A DNA stretch of 64,000 nt from Paracyclopina nana (Eukaryota; Arthropoda; Copepoda; Cyclopoida; Cyclopettidae), in contig JAGUCH010000003.1 of assembly GCA_019096065.1 (NCBI GenBank), forward strand, positions 2,976,001 to 3,040,000, read 5' to 3'. Positions within the stretch are counted from its first letter, which is position 1; each line of letters starts with the position of its first letter. Positions 47,201 to 58,815 of the stretch are shown here, in pieces. The notes beneath the pieces were generated by a model. That model was not told the DNA's origin. It was given only the letters and a program-made list of their open reading frames with translations, and did no database searches. The translations under genes and the position numbers were made by a program.

Positions 47201-48623
47201 ACTTGACAACGTACCCATGAGCCTCATTACTATATCACTGAAGGCCAATAAAAAAACGCTACACTTTCAGACTACTGCCTTGATGCCAAGCTGAAGTTTG
47301 ACGATAACGCCCAGTTTCGCCAAAAGGACATTTTCGCTCAGAGGGATTATGCACAAGAAGATCCATCTGAGGTGGAAGCCGACAAGCATAACTTGAATTA
47401 TATTGCTTTGGATGGAGATATTGGGTGCATGGTAAATGGAGCCGGGCTTGCCATGGCAACCATGGACATCATTAAGCTGCATGGTGGAGCTCCTGCAAAC
47501 TTTCTTGACGTCGGTGGCGGTGCCACTGCTAATCAAGTGAAAGAAGCCTTTAAAATCATCACAAAGGATCCTAAGGTGAGCCACATATAGTGTATAATGC
47601 AATATCAACGATGCTGCCACCAACATAGCGTGAAAAGCCACTGGCTAGGAACGAGCGTACTCAAGCACTTAAAAGCAAAAAGAAATTACAAAAAAGAGAG
47701 ACATTTTTAGGAACTTTTTATTGCTCTATCTAACGAAGCGCAGCTTTTGGAAAATTTCCGCTGAACTTTTTGAGTTTTTAGTTCATCAGAAAGTTATTGT
47801 GATAAAATTTCCTTGCAGGTTAATGCTATCATGGTTAACATATTTGGCGGAATTATGAGATGCGACGTGATTGCTGAGGGTATTATTGCTGCAGCTCAGG
47901 AACTCAAGTTGGCCACTCCCATCGTGGTCAGGTTACAGGTCAGTAACATAATTCCTCACCTAGATTGCGAATGGAACAAAAGCCTTGATTTATATGACGA
48001 AAAAACCGTTTTGAGTCTTTACCATTTTGCGTTGACTAACAAATATCCCCAATTGTTTGCTATGATTTATTTTGAGTGATTCATTGATACAGGGTACTAA
48101 TGTGGATGAAGCCAAAGTCCTAATAGGTTGCTCGGGTATGAAGATCCTACCAATTTCGGACTTGGAGGATGCTGCCCGAATTGTAGTGAAGCTGTCAAAG
48201 ATCGTCTCAATTGCCAAAGATGCGAATATTGATGTGGCCTTTGGCACTCCGGACCAGCCAATCATCTCAATTTAATTTTAGCTTAATGAGTAACTATTTT
48301 TTGAAGTCACTTACTGATTCCAGTTGCTATGCTCCGGACGTTTCCTCTTTTAGCAACTTGTCTGCTTTTCTGTTTCCTTTTAATGTCTACCTCTGCATTT
48401 CACCCTTTTTTCATGCTCATCAACTATATGAAGTAACTAGTAATCATCGTTATTTCAGGGAACGAATGTTGACGAGGCCAAAGTCATGATCGGATCTTCC
48501 GGAATGAAGATTCTTCCGGTGGACAACCTCGACGAGGCTGCTCGGTTGGCCGTCAAGTTGTCGAACATTGTTGGAATCGCCAGAGATGCACAGCTTGATG
48601 TTAATTTCCAATTGCCTATTTAA
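44280..48623 (+). CDS. SUCLA2: succinyl-CoA ligase [ADP-forming] beta subunit, mitochondrial
   Basis: Exons 44280-44339, 44585-44632, 44693-44845, 44905-45013, 45074-45198, 45261-45528, 47271-47575, 47819-47938, then either 48093-48275 or 48459-48623. A mitochondrial presequence ([20 protein letters not shown]) precedes the ATP-grasp domain ([19 protein letters not shown]) and the CoA-ligase domain ([17 protein letters not shown]). SUCLA2-like residues throughout, and the C-terminus FQLPI in the distal last exon, favour the ADP-forming isoform over the GDP-forming SUCLG2. With the alpha subunit it converts succinyl-CoA to succinate with ATP formation in the TCA cycle. Two complete last exons exist. 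Intron 6 (1742 bp) contains a candidate antisense gene. Confidence 0.96.
46100..46665 (-). CDS. candidate single-pass membrane protein nested in SUCLA2 intron (5' end undefined)
   Basis: Two exons on the opposite strand of SUCLA2 intron 6, 46665-46422 and 46368-46100, join with GT-AG signals and keep frame for 170 codons counted from an internal Met. The product has seven Cys in a presumed extracellular part, then a membrane helix ([20 protein letters not shown]) and a short charged tail. No signal peptide is visible; an acceptor (TTTTAAAG) at about 46708 with an open frame downstream suggests a further upstream exon I could not place. I do not recognise the family. Conserved frame across a 53-bp intron is the main support; chance cannot be excluded. 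Confidence 0.45.
48093..48275 (+). other. SUCLA2: SUCLA2 proximal last exon (9a)
   Basis: It begins [20 protein letters not shown] and ends with its own TAA after [11 protein letters not shown]. It is in the same phase as exon 9b and clearly homologous to it, so it is a duplicated terminal exon. It lacks the usual FQLPI tail. Confidence 0.85.
48459..48623 (+). other. SUCLA2: SUCLA2 distal last exon (9b)
   Basis: It begins [20 protein letters not shown] and ends DVNFQLPI then TAA, the canonical SUCLA2 C-terminus. It is preceded by the acceptor TTATTTCAG. Confidence 0.88.
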
Positions 48624-49544
48624 AAGATGACCTACTTCATTAGATGACTTTCATGACCTCAAAAAGACGAACACCACTATTACTCCGTTTATTCTGCGTA
48701 GTCGAACATATGAATACAAAACGTCTGCTGCTGCCCGGCTGCCGATTCAATTAATAGCTTAACGATCTCTCGTCCACTCCAGTTAATAGTTCAGCTAAGT
48801 GTTCTTTTCCTAACGCAACTTTATTAAAATGCTCAAATTGTCAGCAGCATTGATTTCATTTCGGCTTTCTATCCGGCCAACGTTCTTCAAATATTTATGG
48901 GTCACTGTCGGAAGTCTTGACGGAATGTCATTCGTATCCTAGGTTACTTTTTCCAACACTGACATTGAGTATCTTGCAAAATGATTCTTTTATGAAACTA
49001 ATTCCTTGCCAAATTCAACCAGGATATCATTTCTCTCTCTTAGGCCAGCCTTTAATCTGGATTCTTATCAATTATAAACCCTCCCTACGATCCGTAAGCA
49101 GCTTTGGAAAAGTATAAAACAGCTGAGTATCGAGAGCAGTTTCAGTCCGCTAATTAAAATCTCAAGTGGCAATTTGAGGATCTCAAGCAAGCAATCTTGC
49201 TTATTGGCTCTAAAAGTTTCATTGCACTTACATGCAGAGTTGAGACCCAAAACCTTTTTCTAGCTCCGATGTAGGCATTTGAGTGCCAAAGCCTTCGGTC
49301 GAGTTTTCACAGCTTTCAAACGGCTTTTTGGTTTGTCAAATTGGTGTTGAGGCTAAAATCAAGGGCTTTGGTGCAAATAACCGCAGCCTTGAATTTAGGC
49401 TTGGGTAATGTGCCACTACCGTAGTTTTGAACTTTTGCCCTTGGGCCATTAAATTGTTATTAGCTCTCGCAGAACTTTCTAGGCAATTAGCATATCGTAC
49501 TTTGAATGCACTATTTATCATTTATCAGTTGATGGATTTATTTT
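48624..49544. other. intergenic, SUCLA2 to lipocalin A
   Basis: No gene is seen; the two flanking genes converge here. The frames present are short and unremarkable. Confidence 0.5.
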
Positions 49545-50367
49545 CTAGTTGCAGGGTGGATTACTAGCATCCTCATAAGTGCATCCTTCATGGTCGACCT
49601 TTTCAAAGCTATCTAAAGAAATGCCATTGCTGGTGTACGCATTGAATGCTCTATCAATGATGTCTTGGCTGACGTTTGCGGTGTCTCTCACCAGGAGCCA
49701 GGCGAATTCGAGCTTGATTCCAAAAACGATATCTTGGCATGAGTAGACTGAGGAGAAGTTCTCGTAATCAGTATCCAGGACCTTGTAGACTCCAGTGGGA
49801 GCGAATGGGAAGTGCACTTCCAAAGATCCTGGTTGACTCGGGTCGGGAATATCAGCATACCCGCAGATTTGAGTGTATTCGTTACTGGGCGAAACAGCCA
49901 CGTTCCTTACAGACACCGTTCCATCATCTGAATTATGTGCAAAATTAGTGGATGCGTAACAGCATGATTAACATCACTTACCTTTAGCTCCATAAGTGGC
50001 TCTGATGCATTTGGTTTGTGAAGGTGAGAAGAAGGAAGGAATTCCAGAGTATTGATACCAGAATCCCAAGTACTAGCATCAAAGAGTAATATTTTAGGCA
50101 TATATAAGTCTGAGAGGCTTATTATGTTCTGCATGTAATATTTTGGCCTTGGATTAATTTGAGTGAAGGGCATTCATTCGATTGGCTCGGAAAAAAAGAC
50201 GCAATTGAATGAAAGATGTGTATGCTTATGGTATATACCTTTGAGGGATCAAAGTCTGGTACTGTTGGTGGCATCGTGCAGCTACCTCTAGTGATTTTTG
50301 CAATCACTCCAGCACTGGCCAGTTGATAGGTTGACAAAAACACGAGAGCAGCAATTAAATATTTCAT
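49545..50367 (-). CDS. secreted lipocalin, ApoD/Lazarillo-like (A)
   Basis: Three exons, 50367-50239, 50072-49982 and 49927-49545, give 200 residues. A cleavable signal peptide (MKYLIAALVFLSTYQLASA) is followed by the lipocalin signature around YLGFWYQYSG and the second conserved region VLDTDYENFSSVYSC. Paired cysteines near both ends fit the two disulfides of the ApoD group. Lipocalins of this type carry small hydrophobic ligands such as pigments or lipids; the ligand is unknown. It is a tandem paralogue of the gene at 50816-51514 with identical exon structure. Confidence 0.88.
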
Positions 50368-50815
50368 TTTTGCTCAGATCGGGGGATTTCTCAAAAGTGA
50401 CTAACTAATTAAGGCTACATCTTGTTTATATATACCACATAGATAACAAGATACTATTTTGCCACTTATGTAACCTTGATAGAGTCGATACACATGATGT
50501 AATTAACATTCACAATGACTGTTTGCATAATGAGCAACTAGCTGCGTAGGATGATGCATTCATGCTGATTCTTGGGAGAACACGTGCATTATCTATCAAG
50601 TGGAATATTTTAGTGCTCATTTCTCATGAAGATAATCCGCTTGGATACTGGCTCGATTATTCTTATATCAATTTGGGGATGGCAATCTCTCTAGTTATAT
50701 TTTATCAGGTTGCTTGAATAATTGGACCAACTTCGTTTTAGAGAGTAGAGAATTAAGAAAGGAGACATTTTCATGTTTTTATTCACAGTTTAATTTGCGA
50801 GAATTTCCATAATAA

Positions 50816-51514
50816 TTACGAGCAAGATGGGGTGTCAGGATCTTCATAGGTGCAGCCTTCGTGACTTATCATTCCAAATTCTTCGGTTGGTATCTGGTTG
50901 CTCGTGTAAGCATTCAGCGCTCTGATGATAACTTCTTCAGAGACATTTTCAGGATCTCTCACCAGCAGGAAAGCAGATTCTAGCTTGAATCCAACGTACT
51001 CATCGCAAGAGTAGACCGATGAAAAGTTCTCGTAGTCTGTGTCGAGAACCTTGTAGGATCCAGTATTTGATGGGAAATGAACTTCCAAAGAGCCTGGCTC
51101 ATTTGGATCTGGAATGACGGCATATCCACATACCTGATTAAAAAGGCCTTCCTGAACAGCTACATTCCTCACTGATATGGATCCATCATCTAGGGCAGAC
51201 ATTTGTGACATTGCTACTAAAATACTAGAATATTTTTACCATTTGCTCCATAGGTTGCACGCACACATTTTGTATCGGGTTTGGAGAAAAATGAGAGAGT
51301 TCCAGAGTGCTGATACCAATTACCCAAGTACTATTTAGCGAAAAAAATACATTTTCCAATTTCACGGATTTATTTAATTTTTGTGTACCTTGGATGCTTC
51401 AAAATCCTTCACTGTTGAAACAGTTGGACAAGCGCCTTTGCTCAGGCTCGATATTATTGCAGCATCCCCCAACTGAAATGTCAAAATTGCTGCTAAGAAT
51501 GAAAAGCAAAGCAT
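50816..51514 (-). CDS. secreted lipocalin, ApoD/Lazarillo-like (B)
   Basis: Three exons, 51514-51389, 51330-51240 and 51189-50816, give 196 residues. Signal peptide (MLCFSFLAAILTFQLGDA), the lipocalin motif YLGNWYQHSG and a second region identical to that of copy A (VLDTDYENFSSVYSC). The intron positions and phases equal those of copy A, showing a tandem gene duplication; the two genes lie about 450 bp apart in the same orientation. Sequence has diverged most around the open end of the barrel (SFFSKPDTKC versus SFFSPSQTKC), so ligands may differ. Confidence 0.88.
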
Positions 51515-51980
51515 TGTCGTGATGAATGGTCTGAAATCGTTACTAAACTGTGCGTCTGAAGATGCTTATATACAGTAGATTAAAATAGATATTTGTCAGA
51601 TAAAAGTAAGTTTATGCAAGGTTGAAATTGCGCGTGCAATCGCCGCTGTTTGCGCTGCGCACAATATCATGTGTATTTAATTATATAACATGTTTTTCCT
51701 TTATTACAGTATATATTATATTATTCTTTTATTCTGGTCTTGAAACACTATGTTTTCCTCCGCGTTTTTGTAATCTAGCATATAGCATTAAATTACCTTC
51801 TTTATGTGCCCACGCATTTGCTAACCAATCCTATCCATTTGCCGCCCACCTTTGAAGCAACACAATTTGTAGCAAAGTCAGTGAAAATTTGAGCATACCT
51901 GCCTCCTACTTTTGAAAAACACTGTGATACACCAAGCGCATTACATGAACGCTAGTCTAATCAATAAATCAAACATCAAA

Positions 51981-53085
51981 ATGGCTACTACTCTCGATGA
52001 TGATCCAGTCAAACAGGCCATTCTCAAAGCCATAAGAAAGGGTAGCTCAAAAAGAGTAGTCGAGATCATGGCCAAGAATCCCCAAATATCTGGCAATGAG
52101 TGCGTGGACAGTGCGAAAAACAGGCTACTACACAAAGCGGCAAGATATGGACAAGCTGAAGTCATATTGGCTTTAATAGACACTTGCAACGCGGATCCCA
52201 ATGCTACCAACAAATTTGAAATGACTCCCTTGCATCATGCAGCAGTGGAAGGATCTGCAGCTGCCATTGAAACATTGATCAATGCTGGAGCTGATTGCAA
52301 CTTGGCTGACAATTCCAAAAGATTGCCGTTGCATTGGACATGTGCAAATGGATTCCTAGAAGCGTCCAGGTACTCGAAACACTAACAATTCAATTTCAAA
52401 TTAGCATAATTTTTATATAGAGCTCTTCTCGAAAATGGAAAGTCTAAAGTGAATGTTGCGGACAAGGAGGGATTTTCACCATTGCTCAGAGCTTGTCAAG
52501 AGCCACCTATGCCCAAGAAAAATGAAAGTGGAGAGATACTAGAGCCCTCTGACGAGGAAAAGGAGATACATGACGCGCAGAGGGCGGAAATTGTCAAACT
52601 TTTGGTTGCCAACAATGCCAATGTGAATGCAAGAGAGCCAATGGGAAATCAGAGTGCCTTACACTTGGCTGCCATCAATGGTTACGCTCAAGTTTGCAAG
52701 TATGAAACTTTATTTAAAGTGGCTTTTTATATGCCTAGCATATTTGATGTTTAGGGAGCTAATGAGTTCAGGCGCAGATCCAAATGCAGTGAACAAAATC
52801 AGCAAGAGTCCTTTGATGTATGCGGCATCCGAAAACAAAGTCAAGTGCCTAAAAGTCCTTGCTGAAAGTGGAACCGTGGACTTGGAAATGGTGGATGTGA
52901 TCCATAATCAATGGAACGCTTTGCACTACGCAGTATTGGAGGATAACGTGGAAGCTGTCAAGATTCTAGTCAACGCAGGCGCAGATTTGTCAAAACGAGA
53001 TGGTATTGGCAGAACTGCAATCGTGATTGCAGGAGATCACACTAAAACCAAAGTTTTGGTCTTCTTAGAGTCCCTCTCAAAGTAG
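51981..53085 (+). CDS. ankyrin-repeat protein
   Basis: Three exons, 51981-52369, 52421-52699 and 52755-53085, give 332 residues. The ATG at 51981 has a good context (AAAATGG); an in-frame ATG at 51945 would add 12 residues. At least six ankyrin repeats are visible (for example MTPLHHAAVEGSAAAIETLI and QSALHLAAINGYAQV), covering nearly the whole protein. A charged insertion of about 25 residues (KKNESGEILEPSDEEKE) interrupts the third or fourth repeat. No kinase, SOCS or membrane segment is present. It resembles small ankyrin-only adaptors such as PSMD10, but it is longer and has this insert, so I do not assign it. It converges on ARP10. Confidence 0.85.
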
Positions 53086-53148
53086 ATCCAGTATTTTCGA
53101 AATAAACTTACTTGAGAAAAAAATAAGCACAACGTACTTTATATGTAT

Positions 53149-54324
53149 TTAGCCGGATCTTTCATCATTGTAAACTGAATTAAATCTCAGGTTGGACCAG
53201 TCAGGAATGGCCTTTTCCTTGGTAAACTGGTCTCTTGTAAATGACCGTGTGCTCACTGCGTCGGTTGCCCCGAAAATGGAGGCTCCCACCCAACAAGCAA
53301 AGTTGGCTTGTCCTAAGGGGACGTGGAGCTTGAACTCTTTGATTTTCAACTTTTCGCTGTACCTCTCTGACTGAGTCAATGCAGACAGCTCCTGAAAAAT
53401 GCGAGCCTTGATGCCTTTTTGCATGGATGTTCCTCCGACTATGACGATATTACGAGCCAATTCCAACCTGGCATCCAAAGGAGAGGCCAGCAATGCGTCC
53501 AGAATCATGGACACAATGCTGAGATGGTCGTTGTCCATCTCAAATAGAACTTCACATGCTGACTCTCGGGTGAGGCCGTCAATTTTTAGCAACGTACTCC
53601 CTGAGAGAGCGTAGTCAAAGGCCGGAACTGACTTCTTCAAAAAGGAAGATAGACCAGACACAGAGCTGGCATCTTGGTGAATTTGATGGATTTGGTGCCC
53701 CCTCGTCATTTCAGTGACAAAGCATAGCCGCACCTTGATGTCTTCAATCACTGCCTCATCCAAGTTCCCTTCAAATTTCTCAAAGTCATTTTCGCCTTCT
53801 TTGGCTGTGCCCCTCAGGTCAATTTCTTTTCTTATGGAGTCATGAATTGCTTTGCCACCCAGAGGCAAGGCTTGCCAGGCCCTCAAAATGGGCACGTTTT
53901 GGTACACAGGGATGACACTGGCAGAGCTGTGGCCAATGTCTAGAATGAGCCCATTTTGGATTCCCAGACCAAAAAGTGGCATTAAATGCGAGGGCGCAAA
54001 TAGAATGGACAAAACTTCAAAGTGGCTGAACAGCACTTTGACTAGGCTGTCTTTGAGATGGGTGTCACCGAGCAATGACTCGACAAGGACAATCCGACGA
54101 TCCTTGGGGTTCACTAGTAGGATTTCAAAGTAAAGTTTGTGCACAAATTGAACAAGCGCATCATACAGCTCGTCATTTTCGAGATTGTACAGCTCTGGAG
54201 GAGTTTTCAAAATGGCTCTTGGGGTAGATTCACCGGCATATCCGACCTTTGTGTAGGCAGATCCAATGTCCAAGACCACAGCATGTTTCTCTGAGATTAC
54301 TCCAATGCCGTCGTAAAATGGCAT
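53149..54324 (-). CDS. ACTR10: actin-related protein 10 (dynactin pointed-end subunit)
   Basis: A single exon of 391 residues from the ATG at 54324. The actin-fold phosphate loops are seen as VVLDIGSAYTKVGYAGE and LILDIGHSSASVIPV, with the adenosine loop near IVIVGGTSMQKGI. Divergence from actin, the shape of the insertions and the roughly 400-residue length fit ARP10/Arp11, which caps the dynactin minifilament. The start codon sits 230 bp from that of CDK5RAP1 on the other strand, suggesting a bidirectional promoter. An upstream TTG frame adds only three residues and is disregarded. Confidence 0.85.
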   Translation of the reverse strand: MPFYDGIGVISEKHAVVLDIGSAYTKVGYAGESTPRAILKTPPELYNLENDELYDALVQFVHKLYFEILLVNPKDRRIVLVESLLGDTHLKDSLVKVLFSHFEVLSILFAPSHLMPLFGLGIQNGLILDIGHSSASVIPVYQNVPILRAWQALPLGGKAIHDSIRKEIDLRGTAKEGENDFEKFEGNLDEAVIEDIKVRLCFVTEMTRGHQIHQIHQDASSVSGLSSFLKKSVPAFDYALSGSTLLKIDGLTRESACEVLFEMDNDHLSIVSMILDALLASPLDARLELARNIVIVGGTSMQKGIKARIFQELSALTQSERYSEKLKIKEFKLHVPLGQANFACWVGASIFGATDAVSTRSFTRDQFTKEKAIPDWSNLRFNSVYNDERSG

Positions 54325-54553
54325 TCTCGCCAACGAAGATTAGTGTTTTGACTCCGACGGAATTGCTCTACTTCAGCTGTTTCAGCCACTCCAGCCGAAA
54401 ACAGGATCGAAAATGAGTCGACAGTAGAAGACGAAAGCCTTGCATCTCGTTTATTAAAAGTCTGGTAGCCCTATCGTCTAGAAACTCTGCTCTAGAAAAT
54501 GTAAACAAACAAATAAGTTGCATCCATATAGTGGCATCTGCTAAAGGCCAGTC

Positions 54554-56636
54554 ATGTTAACTCGGCCTTTTATTCTCAGGACTAACCAGTTGTCATTGAC
54601 CTTGAAAGGCTGCAGGTCTTGCAGCAGCCAAGCAAAGTCAAAAAAAGAAAGGCTGCCATCTTCTGTACCCAGTTTTAGGGCCTTTTTGGACCTTCAGAAT
54701 CTGAAGAAGCCTTCATTGGTGAGAAGGACACCAGAAGAAGACCATCCTTATGTCTCGCCTGAACAATTGCTTGGAAATGGCCAGAAAGGTTTGGCATTTT
54801 CTTCCTTTTATAAAATCTTTTATAGATTTCGGCTACTAATGATCCTCAAATAATGTGACCGTTATAATTTATCTCTGCATACTCATTTATGGCCTTTTCT
54901 TGAAACCAAGTAGCCTTTCTAGTGCCTTTTAATTATTTTTTTTCCTACTTTGATGTCAATACGTGTATGACGTTTCTAATTTGCAGTGTACCTTGATGTG
55001 TATGGTTGCCAAATGAACGTGAATGACACCGAAGTTGTTTGGTCCATTCTGGAGGCCAAAGGTTACATGCGGACTTTAAAGGCCAAGGAAGCAGATGTTT
55101 GGCTCGTGGTTACATGTTCAATTCGAGAAGGCGCTGAAGCTAAAGTGTGGAATGCGCTCACGAGCATCAACTATAAAAGCAAGGCTGGTGTTTACAAAAA
55201 AGGCCTCAAAGTTGGGCTTTTAGGCTGCATGGCCGAAAGGCTGAAAGACAAGCTGCTACATTCTGGCCTCTGTGACATTGTAGCCGGTCCAGGTAATGAT
55301 CAATATTATCAATGTGGCTAGGCTTACAGGTCAACGTTTTGTGTTTGAAAACTATACAATCGGGTCATCTTTTAATAAAATATGCTTTCAGATGCTTACA
55401 GGGACTTGCCAAGGCTGTTGGCCATCACAAGTCATGCAGATTCGAAGGCCATCAATGTCCTTTTGTCCCTGGACGAGACTTATGCTGACGTGCGGCCTTC
55501 AAGGCTGAACAAGGATGCTGTGACCGGTTTTGTTTCTATTCAGAGAGGCTGTGACAACATGTGCGCATACTGCATAGTGCCATTCACGCGCGGCCGTGAA
55601 AGGTCACGGCCTTTAAAGACCATAGTTGATGAGGTCAAGGCCCTTGTTGATGAGGGAGTGAAAGAAGTCACCTTATTGGGCCAAAATGTCAATAGCTACA
55701 ATTATGTTGGGGAGGAGGGTGCGAAGCCCTGCGCGCCCCCCACAAATAATCTTGCCAAGGGATTCTCTACCATTTACAAAGCAAAAACAAGTGGGCTCCG
55801 TTTTGCTGAGCTACTTGACAAGGTATCTGATGTGGATCCAGAAGTCCGGATTCGGTTCACCTCGCCTCATCCCAAAGACTTTCCGGATGAAGTGCTTCAC
55901 TTGATCGCCTCAAAGCCGAATATTTGCAACCAGCTCCATCTTCCAGCGCAATCCGGAAACTCGCGCATTTTGCAGCAAATGCGCCGAGGTTATACGCGCG
56001 AATCCTACCTAGAGCTTGTGGAGCGGGTTAAACTCCTCATCCCGGATGTCCGAATTTCGGGCGACATGATTGCCGGATTTTGCGGAGAAACCGAGGAGGA
56101 ATTTCAAGAAACTTTGAGCCTCATTCAAATAGTTCAATATGGAAATCTCTTTACTTTTCCCTACTCAATGAGAGAGGTGGGTAAAACTTGATCCCTTTTA
56201 CAGCCAGAAATACAACATTTTTCCATTGCAGAAAACCCATGCTCACCGGAAATTACTGGATGATGTTCCTGATGATGTCAAGAAGGAGAGAATGGCAAGA
56301 ATGTCTCAACTAAGCCGAGAAATTGCTGCAAATTTGAACAAACAATTGGAAGGGTCTGTACAACTTGTCCTGATTGAAGGGGTAACTTAAAATGAAAATG
56401 CCACCATAATTGATAGCCTTATTCAATTTAATTTTCAGGATAGCAAGAGATCCAAGGAAGAGTATCAAGGAAGAACTGATGGATATGTCAAAACCATTTT
56501 TGCCAAACCTGATGGAAATCATTTGCAACCAGGAGATTATGTTGCTGTGAAAATTACTGGCTCCAACTCACAGACTTTAAGGGGAGAATTCTTGGCCAGA
56601 TCTTCATTGGCTGAGTTTGCGAGAAAAAATATATGA
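54554..56636 (+). CDS. CDK5RAP1: CDK5RAP1, tRNA methylthiotransferase
   Basis: Five exons, 54554-54788, 54987-55292, 55392-56176, 56232-56381 and 56439-56636, give 557 residues. The N-terminus looks like a mitochondrial presequence. The methylthiotransferase domain has its three cysteines in YGCQMN, VTCSIRE and GCMAER; the radical-SAM cluster is CDNMCAYC (about residues 234-241); and a C-terminal TRAM domain ends in [14 protein letters not shown]. The enzyme converts i6A37 to ms2i6A37 in mitochondrial tRNAs. All six iron-sulfur cysteines are present, so it should be active. Confidence 0.96.
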
Positions 56637-57677
56637 TATGCCTCACCATATTAGAATCACCCAGAAATTAAGCTTTCACTACAATTCTGCCTCATATGGG
56701 CACTACCAATTGAAGTAAGCTAAACATGTGGTCTAATTCAGAGATGTACAGATAAGAGTATAACGAACCGAGCAGCTAATATTCGGTGATGGGAAAATAA
56801 AATGCTTCTAAAGAAGGCAAAACACAACTTTGATAAAGAAAAAATTGTCAAGGAATTAAGTAATTGTGAAATAAGTACCTAAATATTTAACTAAAATCGA
56901 GTTCTGATTGAATCAAAAGAAAATATTTGGTATTTTTGCATCTATATTGTGAAAGTAAGGCAAATTCTTACACCATATATGAGGTATTACTTAATTTTCT
57001 TCCTTCCCAGAGAAAGGGTCAATGAACGCTCGAGAGATGTTCATTTTCAACGAAAAATTCAGCCGGCAAACATAACAGCAGCAGAGCAGTGAGCACCTAG
57101 GCTAGCGCGTGACCGACATAGCAAAATAATGGGAGGTCCGCTCAGTGAACGTGACGTCGTGATCGCGTTGAAATTGTTGGAAATAGAATCAGGTCACATA
57201 GAGCCAACTTTCAGATTATTTAACCACTTTTTATAAGTAATGCCATTCTGGGAATACCTTTGATTGATGCATTGGTTTGCTTAAAAGCCAGCCTGACATT
57301 AGCATAAAAATTACTGGCAAAATATGGCTAAAATTAGGTACATACTAAATACCGCACACAAACGCAACGCAACGCACACTACTAAATACCGCACACTACT
57401 TTTTATATTTTATTATATTCAATATTTATGGCTTACGAGCAAAGCAACATAAAATCATTGTTTAGCACATACCAGCCATTTTGATGGTGGTTCAAAGAGC
57501 TATTTTCACAGGCATGAGAAATTCTGCCTAGTAGCCGAATTCTCATTTTGCCACCAAAAAAACTGCTATAGCCCGGTTCCATCAATGAAAATTAGTTTAC
57601 ACTTTAAAAGACCTGTATGTACGGGTTAGTCAGTGACGTCACTCACTAGCAGCGAACTTCGTACATGCAGCCCTCAA

Positions 57678-57895
57678 GGACCTTTCCATGTGCTCACTTA
57701 TGGTTTTGAGGTACAAAAAAAATGTACAAAGTAAAACCGTTTTTGTAAAACCATTTTCATTGTTAATTTACATTTTTGTGTACTTTTTGCGTACCTATTT
57801 GTTTACTTCTTTTGCTACTTGCCAAAGACCAATTTTTTGTACCATCAAAAACCGTTTTTGAGTTTTATTTTTTGTACAAGCACACGGAAAGGCCC
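57678..57895. mobile_element. MITE nested in the larger element (partner near 1040-1253)
   Basis: The left end GGACCTTTCCATGTGCT and right end AGCACACGGAAAGGCCC form imperfect inverted repeats, 218 bp overall. The right end is followed by TAA and the left preceded by CAA, a possible mutated 3-bp target duplication. The right half matches 1141-1253 closely. Confidence 0.55.
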
Positions 57896-58448
57896 TAAGT
57901 ATATACGCCAAAACATCATAACAATAACATTGATGTAGGGCGATCCCAGCGGCCATTATGGGCAACTTTTGGGATTTTCAGCTGACACTGCTAGAGAAAA
58001 AAAACTGAGTTACCGCGTTTTTTTGCAACTCGAGAAGTAGTTCGAAATAAAGACCCAAGCAAAAAGTGTTTTCAATTTTTTAAAGGAATACTTCATGACG
58101 AGAAAATATAATGGTTTTAAATCTAAATAAAACGCTTATAAACACTTTTAAAATATCAAGATGTTAAGAGTCCTGATGCTACGCAGAAGTAAAAAAGTAA
58201 CCAATAATAATAATCATTCGCCCTAAAAAAATTGGCTCGACTAATCAAAACGAAACATGATTTTGAACTCAACTCCCAAGTATTTCTTCACAAAAGTCGG
58301 TAGATGGTATGTCTTTGTTATGATACTGCTGTCTATAATATCAACAAACAGCCATCCTACATCAATATAAAAATTCTCAGTTTCTCAGTATTTCTAATCA
58401 ATATTTTGCGAAAATATCAGCCAAAATATGCAGGTGAACAGGCACTTA

Positions 58449-58815
58449 GGGCCTGGTCATTTAGTGAGTCCAAAATTTTTTTACATTGATGTTTTTGGAG
58501 TGTCATGAAAAAGGTAACTTTGTGACACAAAGAATAGTGTCAAGGAGTGACAGACAGATGACCATGTAACTAGCAACCAAAATAAACTTAACCAGATGAC
58601 TTGATTAATTTTTCCACATTTTCTACCAAAAAGAGCCCAAATTTGCCTTGTACAACTTTCTATTTACACTGGTAACTCATGAAGCATAACAAACTTTTTC
58701 CTTTGTGTCCGTCTGAGTTGCGCTGTGTTGCAATGTGACAAATTTTGGTTACTTCACTGCACAATGTGTCGAGTTTTCCTCACATAGTGACAAAAAGCCT
58801 CAGATGACCAGGCCC
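58449..58815. mobile_element. MITE with GGGCCTGGTCAT ends and TTA target duplication
   Basis: GGGCCTGGTCAT at 58449-58460 is the exact reverse complement of 58804-58815. TTA flanks both sides (58446-58448 and 58816-58818). A 3-bp TWA duplication with short G-rich ends fits PIF/Harbinger-type MITEs. It is 367 bp long and encodes nothing. Confidence 0.65.

Noticed and set aside
51981..53085. Calling the ankyrin gene PSMD10 (gankyrin)
   Set aside because: PSMD10 is about 226 residues; this is 332 with a charged insertion and no diagnostic PSMD10 motif.
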